In this document: positions 37,745-46,594 of the stretch, one piece after another
Numbering within the stretch: position 1 is the first letter of the stretch
Layout: each line of letters begins with the position of its first letter
Assembly: GCF_018861315.1 (NCBI RefSeq)
Contig: NZ_JAHLDL010000011.1
Coordinates: 62,001 to 126,000, forward strand
Source: Clostridium bowmanii
Lineage (GTDB): Bacteria > Bacillota > Clostridia > Clostridiales > Clostridiaceae
Direction: 5' to 3'
DNA: 64,000 bases
The notes under the pieces: model-generated
The model's database searches: none
What the model saw: the letters and a program-made list of their open reading frames with translations, nothing else
What the model was told of the DNA's origin: nothing
Program-made: the position numbers and the translations under genes

Positions 37745-37785
37745 TCTTTTAAAAAAAGAAAAGATCCAGAAAATTTTCTAGATCT
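37745..37785 (-). terminator. Terminator after glsA
   Basis: AGATCTAGAAAATTTTCTGGATCT, then TTTCTTTTTTT on the minus strand. The rest of 37513-37744, between glsA and polA, is AT-rich with no visible gene. Confidence 0.85.
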
Positions 37786-37820
37786 TATAAATTCACAAAA
37801 ATAGCTGCCTTAATTTATTT

Positions 37821-38738
37821 TTAAAATATGCTTAAATCTAATTTCCTAGACAATTCTTCCAAAACCTTTATACCCCCAATACTATTACCTTTTACATCCA
37901 AAGAGGGTCCAATTACTCCAACACCCATTCTTCTAGGCACCGCTGCCATTATACCCCCACCCACACCGCTTTTTGCTGGTATTCCTATATGTACTGCAAA
38001 ATCACCCGAACCATCATACATACCACATGTCACCATTATAGTTTTAATTATTCTAGTAGCTTCTCTTGATAAAACTCTTTCGTTTCTAGAAATTATTACA
38101 CCGGAATTAGCAAGCATAGCTCCTATTCTTGCTATATCCCTACAATTGACCTCCATAGAACACTGCTTAAAGTATACGTCTAAAACATCTTCCACGTCAC
38201 CCTCGATAACCCCAGTGCTCTTCATGAAGTAGGCGAGTGATCTATTTCTATCCCCAGTAGCTTTTTCAGAGGTATAAACCCCTTCATTGATATTAATATC
38301 AGGATTACCTGTAATTTTTCTTGTAAACTTTAAAATTCTATTAAACTTTTCCTCTGCAGTATCACCTGTGATTAATGAAACTATCGCAATTGCTCCAGCA
38401 TTTATCATTGGATTTATAGGTCTTTGGTCGATATTTTTCTCCAAATTTATTATAGAATTAAAGCCAGCTTCTGTTGGCTCCATTCCTATTTTAGTAAACA
38501 CATAATCCACTCCATTATCGATTATGGCAAGCATAAGTGTTATAACCTTTGATATGCTTTGTATTGTAAATTTCGTCTCATAATCCCCTGCAAAAAATTC
38601 TTCGCCATCCAGAGTAGTTACGCAAATACCTAGAGCTTCTCCATCTGCTTTCAAAAGTTCTGGTATATAAGATGCAACCGCACCTTCCTTTGTAAAGTGT
38701 CTATTCTTTTCTATAATAGTATCTAGTATCCTCTTCAT
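37821..38738 (-). CDS. glsA: Glutaminase (serine-dependent, GlsA family)
   Basis: It hydrolyses glutamine to glutamate and ammonia, which can support acid tolerance and nitrogen supply. The 305-residue protein carries the beta-lactamase-fold nucleophile motif in FTIQSISKV (SxxK), with NPMINAGAI and the C-terminal GVGGGIMAAVPRRMGVGV. ATG is preceded by a G-rich ribosome site (GGGGGG). It is a single gene with its own terminator. Confidence 0.95.
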   Translation of the reverse strand: MKRILDTIIEKNRHFTKEGAVASYIPELLKADGEALGICVTTLDGEEFFAGDYETKFTIQSISKVITLMLAIIDNGVDYVFTKIGMEPTEAGFNSIINLEKNIDQRPINPMINAGAIAIVSLITGDTAEEKFNRILKFTRKITGNPDININEGVYTSEKATGDRNRSLAYFMKSTGVIEGDVEDVLDVYFKQCSMEVNCRDIARIGAMLANSGVIISRNERVLSREATRIIKTIMVTCGMYDGSGDFAVHIGIPAKSGVGGGIMAAVPRRMGVGVIGPSLDVKGNSIGGIKVLEELSRKLDLSIF

Positions 38739-38967
38739 TATGTCCCCCCTGTTATTTAGCTATGTATAATTTTAAGTTTCTTGAAAATTAGTATTTACTT
38801 TTTAAGCTAGTATTTACTTTGACACCTCATATAATACTATATTTTCATGAGTACTTTCAATTGTTTGTATGAAATTAAATATTGGAATTATTACATAGCG
38901 GATTAGTGCTGTGAATAACTTAAGATGGCAAGCACAAATTTTTTTAAATAAAAACATACTATAACTA

Positions 38968-38996
38968 TTGCATTAATTATAAATATATGTTAAAAT
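38968..38996 (+). promoter_or_regulatory. Sigma-A promoter for tRNA-Leu
   Basis: TTGCAT (38968-38973) and TAAAAT (38991-38996) are 17 bases apart and lie 17 bases before the mature tRNA 5' end. Confidence 0.75.
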
Positions 38997-39012
38997 AATT
39001 TTTGTCAGGCAT

Positions 39013-39099
39013 GCCGAAGTGGTGGAACTGGCAGACGCGTCGGACTCAAAATCCGAAGGTGTAACAACCGTGCGGGTTCGATTCCCGCCTCCGGCACCA
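39013..39099 (+). tRNA. tRNA-Leu, anticodon CAA
   Basis: The sequence has GCCGAAG, the Leu-type D-arm (GGTGGAACTGGCAGACGC), anticodon stem-loop TCGGA-CTCAAAA-TCCGA (anticodon CAA, reads UUG), a long variable arm (AGGTGTAACAACCGT), the T-arm GCGGG-TTCGATT-CCCGC, CTCCGGC and an encoded CCA. The acceptor stem has an A-C mismatch at pair 5-68, because GCCGAAG faces CTCCGGC. The 39100-39457 stretch behind it holds no gene, only an imperfect stem-loop (GAGCA/TGCTC near 39107-39140). Confidence 0.95.
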
Positions 39100-39457
39100 G
39101 TTGTTTAAAGAGTTAAGAGCACTTAGGAAGAATATTTCTAAATGCTCTCTTCTTTGTTTTGTCCGTCTTTTGTCTGCTTTTAGTTTAAGGTAGGTTAAAA
39201 CAGAATGGGACAGATTAAATTTAAATTTGGAAATTAAAAAGAAATGTATACTTCTTTGATTGAATTTTTTTCTTTATTAATCTTGTAATATTAAAAGTTG
39301 GAAGAAACTTTTGACAGATCTAGATTAATTAATTTCTTTAAACTTTTTACATACATTTTTAGGTGAAAGGTCTGAAACTTTTATATAAGTTGGAATAACA
39401 AGTGAATAACTTGTACTTACTAACGATTCCTATCATATTCATTAATTGTAAAATTAA

Positions 39458-39477
39458 AAAAGGCATTGCTGCCTTTT
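39458..39477 (-). terminator. Terminator after the XRE gene
   Basis: AAAAGGCA / TGCCTTTT with GCAA loop, followed on the minus strand by TTAATTTT, 12 bases past the stop codon. Confidence 0.85.
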
Positions 39478-39489
39478 AAGAAGTTGTGT

Positions 39490-39705
39490 TTATTTATCAA
39501 CAAACATATCAGTGATTTCAAATTCTAGTGTGCTAACCAAAGATTGAAGCTGAATAATGGAAGGAATAAAATTTTGACGTTCTATACGCCCTATCATTAA
39601 CCGGTTTAACCCAGTAATTTCGCATAGTTGGTCTTGTGTTAATTTTTTATCTTCATGTTTTATTTTTATAATTTTTGCAAGTTTTATAGTAAATAATTTT
39701 TTCAT
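39490..39705 (-). CDS. Small XRE/Cro-type HTH regulator
   Basis: This 71-residue protein is made almost wholly of a Cro/CI helix-turn-helix (KLTQDQLCEITGLNRLMIGRI). It resembles the short stand-alone regulators of clostridial mobile or toxin-antitoxin loci. No partner gene is adjacent. It lies in a gene-poor stretch behind tRNA-Leu, which hints at acquired DNA. Confidence 0.75.
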   Translation of the reverse strand: MKKLFTIKLAKIIKIKHEDKKLTQDQLCEITGLNRLMIGRIERQNFIPSIIQLQSLVSTLEFEITDMFVDK

Positions 39706-40136
39706 TTTTAAACCTTCTTTCTTACTAGAGTATGCACACTCTTAACTATAATTTTTGCCGCAGTGCGTCAACATTGTTGGTTAATGCATAATGCCTCCAA
39801 TAATCTTTCTTATCTCATCCTCTAATTGTCTTAGAATCAACACCTAATTTCTCTCAGCAGTGATGAGAGTATTTCATTATCTTTATAAAACATTTCACAT
39901 GTTTTTCGAAATTATTAATGTTCATATACTCCCCACCCTTGTTTTTTCACTAAAAACGCCCCAAATCCCACACCTGAAGGGGTGGGCTTTCCGCACAAAT
40001 TTGTAATATAGCTCACTATAAACTAATTATCTTAGTAAAACATAGATTAATATATAAACCCTTTATTTAATGAAAAAAAAATACTATAATTAATAACGAT
40101 AATATATTAATTATAACTACAAATAAAAAATACTAA
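39706..40136. other. Gene-poor stretch with decayed ORF traces and a possible IS end
   Basis: On the minus strand from 39925 (GGGGAG then ATG) a frame MNINNFEKHVKCF is soon broken by stops, which suggests a dead small gene. At 39967-39986 the stem CCCACACC-TGAA-GGGGTGGG followed by GCTTTCCGC resembles the subterminal hairpins at IS200/IS605 element ends. No transposase is left. Both calls are tentative. Confidence 0.3.
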
Positions 40137-40176
40137 AGACAAACCACTTAAGTTATAAATTAAGTATGGTTTGTCT
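40137..40176 (+). promoter_or_regulatory. Leader hairpin before the DUF4317 gene
   Basis: AGACAAACCA and TGGTTTGTCT pair perfectly, with CTTAA/TTAAG continuing inside, ending seven bases before the GAGGAG ribosome site. It could be a 5' stabiliser, an operator or an attenuator; no T run follows. Confidence 0.55.
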
Positions 40177-40196
40177 ATAAATAGAGGAGATTATAT

Positions 40197-41588
40197 ATGA
40201 GAAAAAAAGATATACTTGAGTTAAAAAGACGTTTAAAAAAAGACCAATGCACCTTCACTAAAATGTGTGGATGCTATGTAAATGGAGAAAAACATACTGT
40301 TTTAAAATTTAGAGAAAGCTTTCTAAATTTAGATGAGGAGGAATACTTTAAATACTTAGAAATCGCTAAAAAAGTACTGTCTGGAGCTATTGGAAATAAT
40401 ATTTTAGAACTTAACTTTGAAACCAATGAAGATTTTATAAATGAAAGACAAATTTCACTTATGCAGCTTAAAAACAGTCAATTAAAAGATGATGCTGTTC
40501 TCGATAATCTTTATGATTTGATTATAGCTAATTATGATTACACTGGTAACTTTTTAATTCTCTTTTTTCATGATGCTTATGATGTTATTGCTAAAACCAA
40601 AGATAATATAAAGATAGATGAATCTGAAGAAGTATATGAATATGTATTATGTACAATATGTCCAGTTTCACTTTCAGAGCCTGGTCTTAGATACTTTGAA
40701 GAGCAAAATGAAATAAAAGCACGTATTAGAGATTGGGTAGTTGAGTCCCCCACTAATGGCTTTGTGTTTCCTGCTTTTATTGATCGTAGCTGCGATGTTA
40801 ACTCTATTATGTATTACACCAAAAATGCAAAGGATACGCATCCTGAATTAATGGAAAATGCTTTAGGTTGTACTTCAAAACAAACTGCTACGGTGCAAAA
40901 GGAAACATTCCAATCAATTATTAAAGATACTTTTAGCTTAGATGAAATCAAAGCTGATAAAATTTTTATGGACATACAAGAAAATCTAAGCACTATGATA
41001 GAAGAATACAATGCTCTAAATGATGATACAGATTGTGAACCTATAAGCTTAACAAAGAAGGATATACAAAACCTTTTAATAGAAAGTGAAGTTCCGCCAG
41101 AAATTACTACTATGATTGAAAACTCCTATGTAGAAAACTTTGGTGATGATATTCCTTTAGCAAAACATTTAATTGACGCAAAGTCCCTCAAGGCAAATGT
41201 GCAAAGAAAAAAAGAAGAACACCTTCACAAACAAGTAGAAATACTTCAAGCTAGACTTGATCTAGTTAAACAAGATAATACTATAGATAAGGAAACTCAC
41301 CTGTCTACAGAAGTTAACGATGATACTGGGGTGGTTTTAGATGAAGCCTGTGCAACTGATTTAGAAGAAACTTCAGAAACTAATTTAGAGAAAGTTCCAG
41401 ATGCATTTTCCGAAGATAATATTGTTACTCCTCATTATGATGTTATACTTCAAGTAAAACCCGAAAAAATATCTCAAATAAAATCTCAAATAATTAATGG
41501 CCAAAAATGCATAGTTATTCCTATTAATGACCATGAACTAACTACTGTTAATGGCATAGAGAATACTTCAAATTGGGATAACTTATAA
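40197..41588 (+). CDS. DUF4317 family protein
   Basis: This 463-residue protein has the family's opening (MRKKDILELKRRLKKDQCT, then TKMCGCYVNGEK) and the conserved NYDYTGNFLILFFHDAYDV, EYVLCTICPVSLSEPGL and RDWVVESPTNGFVFPAFIDRS. The C-terminal 100 residues are acidic and low in complexity (LEETSETNLEKVPDAF). The function is unknown; it is widespread in clostridia. The frame is intact although its neighbours are decayed. GAGGAG precedes the ATG. Confidence 0.85.
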   Translation: MRKKDILELKRRLKKDQCTFTKMCGCYVNGEKHTVLKFRESFLNLDEEEYFKYLEIAKKVLSGAIGNNILELNFETNEDFINERQISLMQLKNSQLKDDAVLDNLYDLIIANYDYTGNFLILFFHDAYDVIAKTKDNIKIDESEEVYEYVLCTICPVSLSEPGLRYFEEQNEIKARIRDWVVESPTNGFVFPAFIDRSCDVNSIMYYTKNAKDTHPELMENALGCTSKQTATVQKETFQSIIKDTFSLDEIKADKIFMDIQENLSTMIEEYNALNDDTDCEPISLTKKDIQNLLIESEVPPEITTMIENSYVENFGDDIPLAKHLIDAKSLKANVQRKKEEHLHKQVEILQARLDLVKQDNTIDKETHLSTEVNDDTGVVLDEACATDLEETSETNLEKVPDAFSEDNIVTPHYDVILQVKPEKISQIKSQIINGQKCIVIPINDHELTTVNGIENTSNWDNL

Positions 41589-41691
41589 TAATAAATAAAC
41601 CTACATTTAGTAACCTCTTATGAGCTATGTGAATTGAATATAGCTAGATTTGCGTAAAAACAAGTCTAGCTACATCAACTTAATTAGTATA

Positions 41692-42200
41692 TTAAAGGCA
41701 CATTCTAAATATATTTTCAATATCTTGCTGATTCAATGGTTTAAATGCTGATAGAACTCCACCCATACATGCCTTTTTCGCCATCACTTCAAAATTAGTT
41801 TCATCGATACCAATTTCTGTAAATGTGTTTCTTTAAACCTAATTTAGTAAATAAGAAATCTTTTACAAGGCCAATGCTCCTCTTTGCAACTTCCATAGGC
41901 TCCATTCTATTATCCATTCCAAATACATTGGTACCAAACTGATAGAATTTTGAGACTGTTGTTTCATCTAATGTGTACTCCATCCAATGTGGTGTTAAAA
42001 TAGCAAGCCCTAAGCCATGAATAATATCATAAATTGCAGATAGCTCATGTTCCATCGGATGGCAGCTCCATGCCTGACTTTTTCCACCATTAATATATCC
42101 GTTAATTGCCCAAGATGATATCCACATCAGATTGGCACGTGCCTCATAATTATCTGGCTCTGCTAATGCAATCGGTGCATATTTAATAATAGTACTTCTT
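41692..42200 (-). pseudogene. Remnant of an iron-containing alcohol dehydrogenase
   Basis: The minus strand encodes the C-terminal third of a Fe-ADH: KYAPIALAEPDNYEARANLM, then SCHPMEHELSAIYDIIHGLGLAI with the metal-binding histidines. The frame then shifts by one base near 41825 and continues as TFTEIGIDETNFEVMAKKA to a stop at 41692. The N-terminal two thirds, including the NAD domain, are missing; upstream the sequence joins an unrelated scrap. It cannot make a working enzyme. Confidence 0.85.
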
Positions 42201-42256
42201 CTGGAAGCGGCTCTCCTTTTGGAAAAATTATATTACTCTTTAATTCCTTTTCGTCT
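42195..42256 (-). pseudogene. Scrap resembling a cupin/carboxymuconolactone-type protein
   Basis: DEKELKSNIIFPKGEPLPEE is readable on the minus strand and then stops resembling anything at the junction with the alcohol dehydrogenase remnant. I recall IFPKGE-type motifs from clostridial cupin proteins. It suggests a deletion that joined two genes. Confidence 0.4.
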
Positions 42257-42428
42257 ATCTACCGCCGCTAATGTTAGTAGTACTAATATATTATTATCGA
42301 CAATAAATTGCAAGCTAAATACTCTATTATTATTATAAATATTTTAGAACTGTAATAATAGTGAATAATGCATTGAAAAAATTTACATTAATCCAATAAA
42401 AATATTAGATTATACAAGGAGGTATTTT

Positions 42429-42832
42429 ATGAGTATTTACGAGTAACAAAGGGTACAAAATTTGAAGAACAAATAGATAGAAATAGGAAAGCTGAAGAGC
42501 AAGGAGCAGGAATGTATGCTGGGTTAGCTTATTTAGCTAAGGAAAGAGGTCTTGATGAAATTGCAGAAGTGCTTCTAAAAATTTCTTTAGATGAAGCGCG
42601 CCATGCTGGTCTATATGCCGTTCTTAATGGACACACTAATGAAGATATTTTTGAGGTGATAAAGAAGTATGCACCTGGCGAGAAAAATGCTTATGAAATG
42701 TTAAATCAGTTTGCCAGTCATGTACGTGATATTGGATTAGATGATGCTGCTAATCACATAAAGAATATTGCCTCGGATGAACTTCGCCATAGCGAATTAT
42801 TAAGCAATCTAATCAATAAGGGATCTAAATAA
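42429..42832 (+). pseudogene. Rubrerythrin-like di-iron protein with a frameshift at codon 5
   Basis: This is a ferritin-like di-iron peroxidase of anaerobes, the short form without the rubredoxin domain. AAGGAGG precedes an ATG at 42429 that reads MSIYE and stops. The next frame continues with VTKGTKFEEQIDRNRKAEEQ and on through the di-iron motifs DEARH and DELRH to 42832. One added G would restore a normal protein of about 134 residues. From 42512 an ATG gives 106 residues, but without the first ligand helix and without a good ribosome site. A sequencing error, a mutation or a real frameshift site are all possible. Confidence 0.75.
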
Positions 42833-42870
42833 GACTGCTAAGTGTATATTTTTTAATTACTATATAAACC

Positions 42871-42920
42871 AATAAAGGAAAAGACCATCTGAGCTCACCA
42901 GACATTCTTTTCCTTTATTT
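42871..42920. terminator. Bidirectional terminator
   Basis: AATAAAGGAAAAGA / TCTTTTCCTTTATT form a stem of about 14 pairs between the convergent rubrerythrin and L,D-transpeptidase genes. Confidence 0.85.
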
Positions 42921-43012
42921 GTTTATCATTAATTGTTACTTTTAATTAAGTATTTTCAAAGCATTGAATATTTTTATACCCCTCGGAGTAATAAGCTTTC
43001 TGGGAACACTCT

Positions 43013-44407
43013 TTATTCTTCATAGCAAATAATTGGAGTCCCCTCTTTTATATTATCAAAAATTGTTTTAGCTAAATATATTGGAGCATTTATGCATCCA
43101 TGGCTTCCTCTTCTCTTATATATCTCTCCTCCGAAAGAATATCTCCAGCTTGCATCATGTATTCCTATATTCCCGAAAAAAGGCATCCAATAAGTTACTG
43201 GAGCTTCATAACCAGGTCCAGTTAATGTTGCCCCCTTTTGTTTATAATTAAGCATATAAGTTCCAAGGACAGTAGAATGTCCTCTATTGGGATTACCTGT
43301 CACTACAGAACCTTGTGCCATAAGCTTTCCGTTTTTATAATACCATAAATGCTGCCTTGTTATATTAACCTCTACGTAAGTATCTCCTATTTCATTTTCC
43401 TCCCTGTATAAAGCCTTACTAGTATATATAGGTTCTTTTTCAAATACATTACCAAGTTTTATATTTTTTAATAATGCTTCTGTTTCAGCCTTACGATTAA
43501 TTTCCCATCCATAAAGCCCACCGCTAACTTCTACTATTTTTCCCATAGAGGTTTTAAAAGTTCTTGCTATTCCAACGGTATCATATTTTCTACTCAATTC
43601 TTTAACATATTTCATAACTGAAATTTCGTTTATGACTGTTTCTAAATCTTTATCGACAGTTAGCCACTCACTTATTGTATTTCCATCCAATATTTCTTTT
43701 TTACACCCGAATTTATAAGTGACTTTTGCTTTCACATAATCATCTAGTAAATTTTTAGTAACAAGTGTTTTATCAGAACATAAAGTGTAGCTTGGATTTT
43801 TATAGCAGTGGTTTTCATTTAAATCTAATTTTTTTACTCCCTTTAATATGCTGATTTTTATATCTTCATATAATTCATCTTTAATTATTTTATTTCCATA
43901 CACTTCTTCAATGATTTTATAGGAACCATTTGCATACTTAAAGCTTACATTTTTAGGTTCTATAATATCTGTATTTAAACAATTTAATCCATTTATCTTA
44001 TATAATAAATTATCTTTATTGTAAACAAATAAATCGTCAACATAATATTTTTGATCCATAAATAATGAAATCATCCAATTAAAGGACCTTTGCCTGGGAT
44101 AAACTTTATCAATACTATTTTTTTCATTGTACTCCATTCCTATATCTCGCCCTATTATTTCTTCTATTTGCCCATTTCTTTCTACTAACTGTAACCTATA
44201 ATCTTTAACATGATTTCTAATTATATCCTCTATGTCTCCATGTGCTTTTAATGACACATCTACACCATTTATTACAGTATTAAAAAAAGAATACTTAGAA
44301 AAGTATAAGGAAACAAGTAAATATATTAGTAAAATTGAAGTTGTGAAAATAATAACATTTCCTGTGCCCTTGCTATTAAAAAGCTTTTTTATATCAACAT
44401 TCTTCAT
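43013..44407 (-). CDS. L,D-transpeptidase (YkuD) with PG-binding domain, copy 1
   Basis: This enzyme forms 3-3 peptidoglycan cross-links or attaches proteins. Residues about 18-38 are a transmembrane anchor, followed by two PG_binding_4-like segments and a C-terminal YkuD domain with IHDASWRYSFGG and the nucleophile motif RGSHGCINAP. The 464 residues are about 35-40 percent identical by eye to the protein at 46595-48004, with the same order of domains. It is a single gene. Confidence 0.9.
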   Translation of the reverse strand: MKNVDIKKLFNSKGTGNVIIFTTSILLIYLLVSLYFSKYSFFNTVINGVDVSLKAHGDIEDIIRNHVKDYRLQLVERNGQIEEIIGRDIGMEYNEKNSIDKVYPRQRSFNWMISLFMDQKYYVDDLFVYNKDNLLYKINGLNCLNTDIIEPKNVSFKYANGSYKIIEEVYGNKIIKDELYEDIKISILKGVKKLDLNENHCYKNPSYTLCSDKTLVTKNLLDDYVKAKVTYKFGCKKEILDGNTISEWLTVDKDLETVINEISVMKYVKELSRKYDTVGIARTFKTSMGKIVEVSGGLYGWEINRKAETEALLKNIKLGNVFEKEPIYTSKALYREENEIGDTYVEVNITRQHLWYYKNGKLMAQGSVVTGNPNRGHSTVLGTYMLNYKQKGATLTGPGYEAPVTYWMPFFGNIGIHDASWRYSFGGEIYKRRGSHGCINAPIYLAKTIFDNIKEGTPIICYEE

Positions 44408-44594
44408 ACCGATTTATACCTCTCGTCAAAAATTTAAACATAATAGCTACTTTATAATATGTTTATATTTTTGATTTTAAAACTAAATATAAAGCTAGTA
44501 AGCCTGAATCTTCTAAAATATAGGGTAATCTAAAAAACTAAAGCTAGATTTCTCTAACATCAGTATTTTTAGGAGAAAAAACTTTATCATTATT

Positions 44595-45536
44595 TTATGC
44601 TTGTTCCCTTTTGATCCTAATAGGTAAATTCAATATTTCATCTTTCCTTTTTAAAATTTCATCGCTTAGTATTTCTGCTTCAACATATTCAAACCCTAAC
44701 CTATCAATGACACTTCCAAACCGTTCTCCTTTAAAAGCATTATCTTTAAAAAATAGAATTGTTTTTAAAAGAATACTCATAATTTCTTCTTTTGTGAAGA
44801 TTTTATTGATAATAGATCCATGACGAATTGATTTTCCCCATCTACCACCAATATAGATTTTATAACCATGCATACCTTGTTCCATTGCATCAAAATGACA
44901 TTTATCAATGCAACGTCCACAATTATTACAAATTTCTTTGTCAATGCTAAGGGTTCCTTCAATAAATTTAGCAGCCCCCATAGGACATGTACTTTCAACT
45001 AAACATTTCTTACACTTTACACATTTGTCAGTATTATACTTAGGTATCAATTGTCCTATAACTCCAAAATCATTTAAATCAGGCTTAACACAATTATTAG
45101 GGCACCCACCTACTGCTATTTTAAACTTATGTGGAAGAATAACATTATTGTATTTTTCGAAAAAGTTTTTATGTATTTCTTTTGCCATAGCTTGTGTATC
45201 AAAAAGTCCAAATGTACATACTGTTCCTTTGCAAGAGACAACAGGCCTAACTTTTGGTCCTGTACCACCAGTTATCATTTCTTCTTTAGCTATATATTCT
45301 CTTACTGCTTCAATATTTTCAAATTCTATTCCAGGTATTTCCAATGTAAGCCTTACTGTAAATGCAATTGTTCCGTTTCCATATTTTTCGGAAGCTTCAC
45401 TAACATTTACAAGTTGCCTCGAACTCAGAACACCATTTTCAGTAATAATTCTGGCTGAAAAATGTACACCATCATTATTTGCTAAAAACCCCATACCCTT
45501 AACTCTTCTTATTTCTACTTCACTAATTTTATTCAC
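44595..45536 (-). CDS. Sulfite/nitrite reductase-like siroheme and ferredoxin protein
   Basis: The N-terminal half is a nitrite/sulfite reductase ferredoxin-like domain. The siroheme/4Fe-4S cysteines are in SCKGTVCTFGL and GGCPNNCVKPDLNDFG, and a 2[4Fe-4S] ferredoxin domain follows (CVKCKKCLVESTCP, CNNCGRCIDKC). It is close in design to the AsrC-type anaerobic sulfite reductase subunit, but no asrA/asrB genes lie nearby. I chose GTG 45536, which follows AGGGGG by eight bases. It diverges from a LysR gene that probably controls it. Confidence 0.82.
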   Translation of the reverse strand: MNKISEVEIRRVKGMGFLANNDGVHFSARIITENGVLSSRQLVNVSEASEKYGNGTIAFTVRLTLEIPGIEFENIEAVREYIAKEEMITGGTGPKVRPVVSCKGTVCTFGLFDTQAMAKEIHKNFFEKYNNVILPHKFKIAVGGCPNNCVKPDLNDFGVIGQLIPKYNTDKCVKCKKCLVESTCPMGAAKFIEGTLSIDKEICNNCGRCIDKCHFDAMEQGMHGYKIYIGGRWGKSIRHGSIINKIFTKEEIMSILLKTILFFKDNAFKGERFGSVIDRLGFEYVEAEILSDEILKRKDEILNLPIRIKREQA

Positions 45537-45615
45537 AATATTTCCCCCTAACATGATTTGACTTTAGTTTAACACTTGAAAAATCTATTGTAAAATATTA
45601 TAATCTTATTATATC

Positions 45616-45633
45616 CATAGGTATATACCTATG
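45616..45633. promoter_or_regulatory. Perfect palindrome between divergent genes: likely LysR operator
   Basis: CATAGGTATATACCTATG is an 18-base perfect palindrome of the T-N11-A type in the 121-base gap between the reductase and the LysR gene. It lies 25 bases before the regulator ATG, the usual site for an autoregulated LysR protein. Confidence 0.65.
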
Positions 45634-45657
45634 TACTTATGAATCGGAGTGATCAAT

Positions 45658-46536
45658 ATGACTATTCGTCTTCTTACAATTTTTATTAAAGTAGTAGATT
45701 GTAATAGCATGAGTCTTGCGGCTAAACATCTTTATATTTCCCAACCCTCCGTAAGCCAGGCTATTTCACAGCTTGAAAATTTTTATGATATTAAGCTTTT
45801 CGAAAGGCTTTCAAAAAAACTTTATATAACAGAGCAAGGAAAGCAACTTTTGAGTTATGCAAGACATATTGTAACTCTTTTTGATGAAATGGAAGAAAAC
45901 ATTAAAAATAAATCTAATACACTATTAAAAATAGGTGGAACTATTACAGTGGGAACATGTGTAATGAGTGATATAATAAATTGCTTTAATACTAAATATC
46001 CAACTATACAAACTCAAATTCTCATTAATAATACCAGTATAATAGAATCAAAAATTTTAACTAATGAATTGGATATTGGTATTGTAGAAGGTGAAATAAA
46101 AAGTAAAGAAATAATATGCATACCCGTTATTAAAGATAAACTAGTACTTATATGCAATAAGACTAACCCTTTTGTAAATAGAAATAAAGTGGAATTATCT
46201 GAACTTAATAACCAACCTTTTATTTTAAGAGAAAAGGGAAGTGGCACTCGTGAGCTTTTTGAAAATCTTATGAAATATGCTGGATTTATTATACAGGAAA
46301 AATGGGTATGCAATAATTCAGATTCAATAAAACAAGCAGTAATAGCAGGACATGGGCTTTCCGTTATTTCAGAGCGGCTTATTAAAAATGAAGTTTCCGC
46401 AGATATCTTAAAAATAGTAAAAATAAATAATGTTGAGTTCAAAAGAAATTTTAGTGTTATATATCATAAAAATAAATATTTATCCCAATGTTTGAAAGAT
46501 TTCATTGAAAACTTAGGCAACTGCAACTTGGTATAA
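45658..46536 (+). CDS. LysR family transcriptional regulator
   Basis: It has an N-terminal winged HTH (SLAAKHLYISQPSVSQAISQLENFY) and a co-inducer binding domain (TITVGTCVMSDIIN to the end) related to CysB/CysL-type regulators, 292 residues. I chose ATG 45658 with CGGAG eight bases upstream. The divergent siroheme protein is the probable target, with a sulfur or redox signal as inference. Confidence 0.9.
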   Translation: MTIRLLTIFIKVVDCNSMSLAAKHLYISQPSVSQAISQLENFYDIKLFERLSKKLYITEQGKQLLSYARHIVTLFDEMEENIKNKSNTLLKIGGTITVGTCVMSDIINCFNTKYPTIQTQILINNTSIIESKILTNELDIGIVEGEIKSKEIICIPVIKDKLVLICNKTNPFVNRNKVELSELNNQPFILREKGSGTRELFENLMKYAGFIIQEKWVCNNSDSIKQAVIAGHGLSVISERLIKNEVSADILKIVKINNVEFKRNFSVIYHKNKYLSQCLKDFIENLGNCNLV

Positions 46537-46542
46537 AATTCA

Positions 46543-46568
46543 AACCCCATATCAAATGATATGGGGTT
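46543..46568. terminator. Terminator between convergent LysR and L,D-transpeptidase genes
   Basis: AACCCCATAT / ATATGGGGTT is a 10-pair stem followed on the plus strand by ACTTTTG, eight bases past the LysR stop. Confidence 0.8.
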
Positions 46569-46594
46569 ACTTTTGACAATATATTTATCTACTA

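Noticed and set aside
39100-39240. Phage integrase remnant at the tRNA 3' end
   Set aside because: The minus strand can be read as a Lys/Arg-rich tail, but it is too short and has no att repeat that I can see.
44908-45561. 217-residue plus-strand frame
   Set aside because: It is antisense to the siroheme/ferredoxin gene, whose Cys motifs are real. It has no ribosome site and no family signal.
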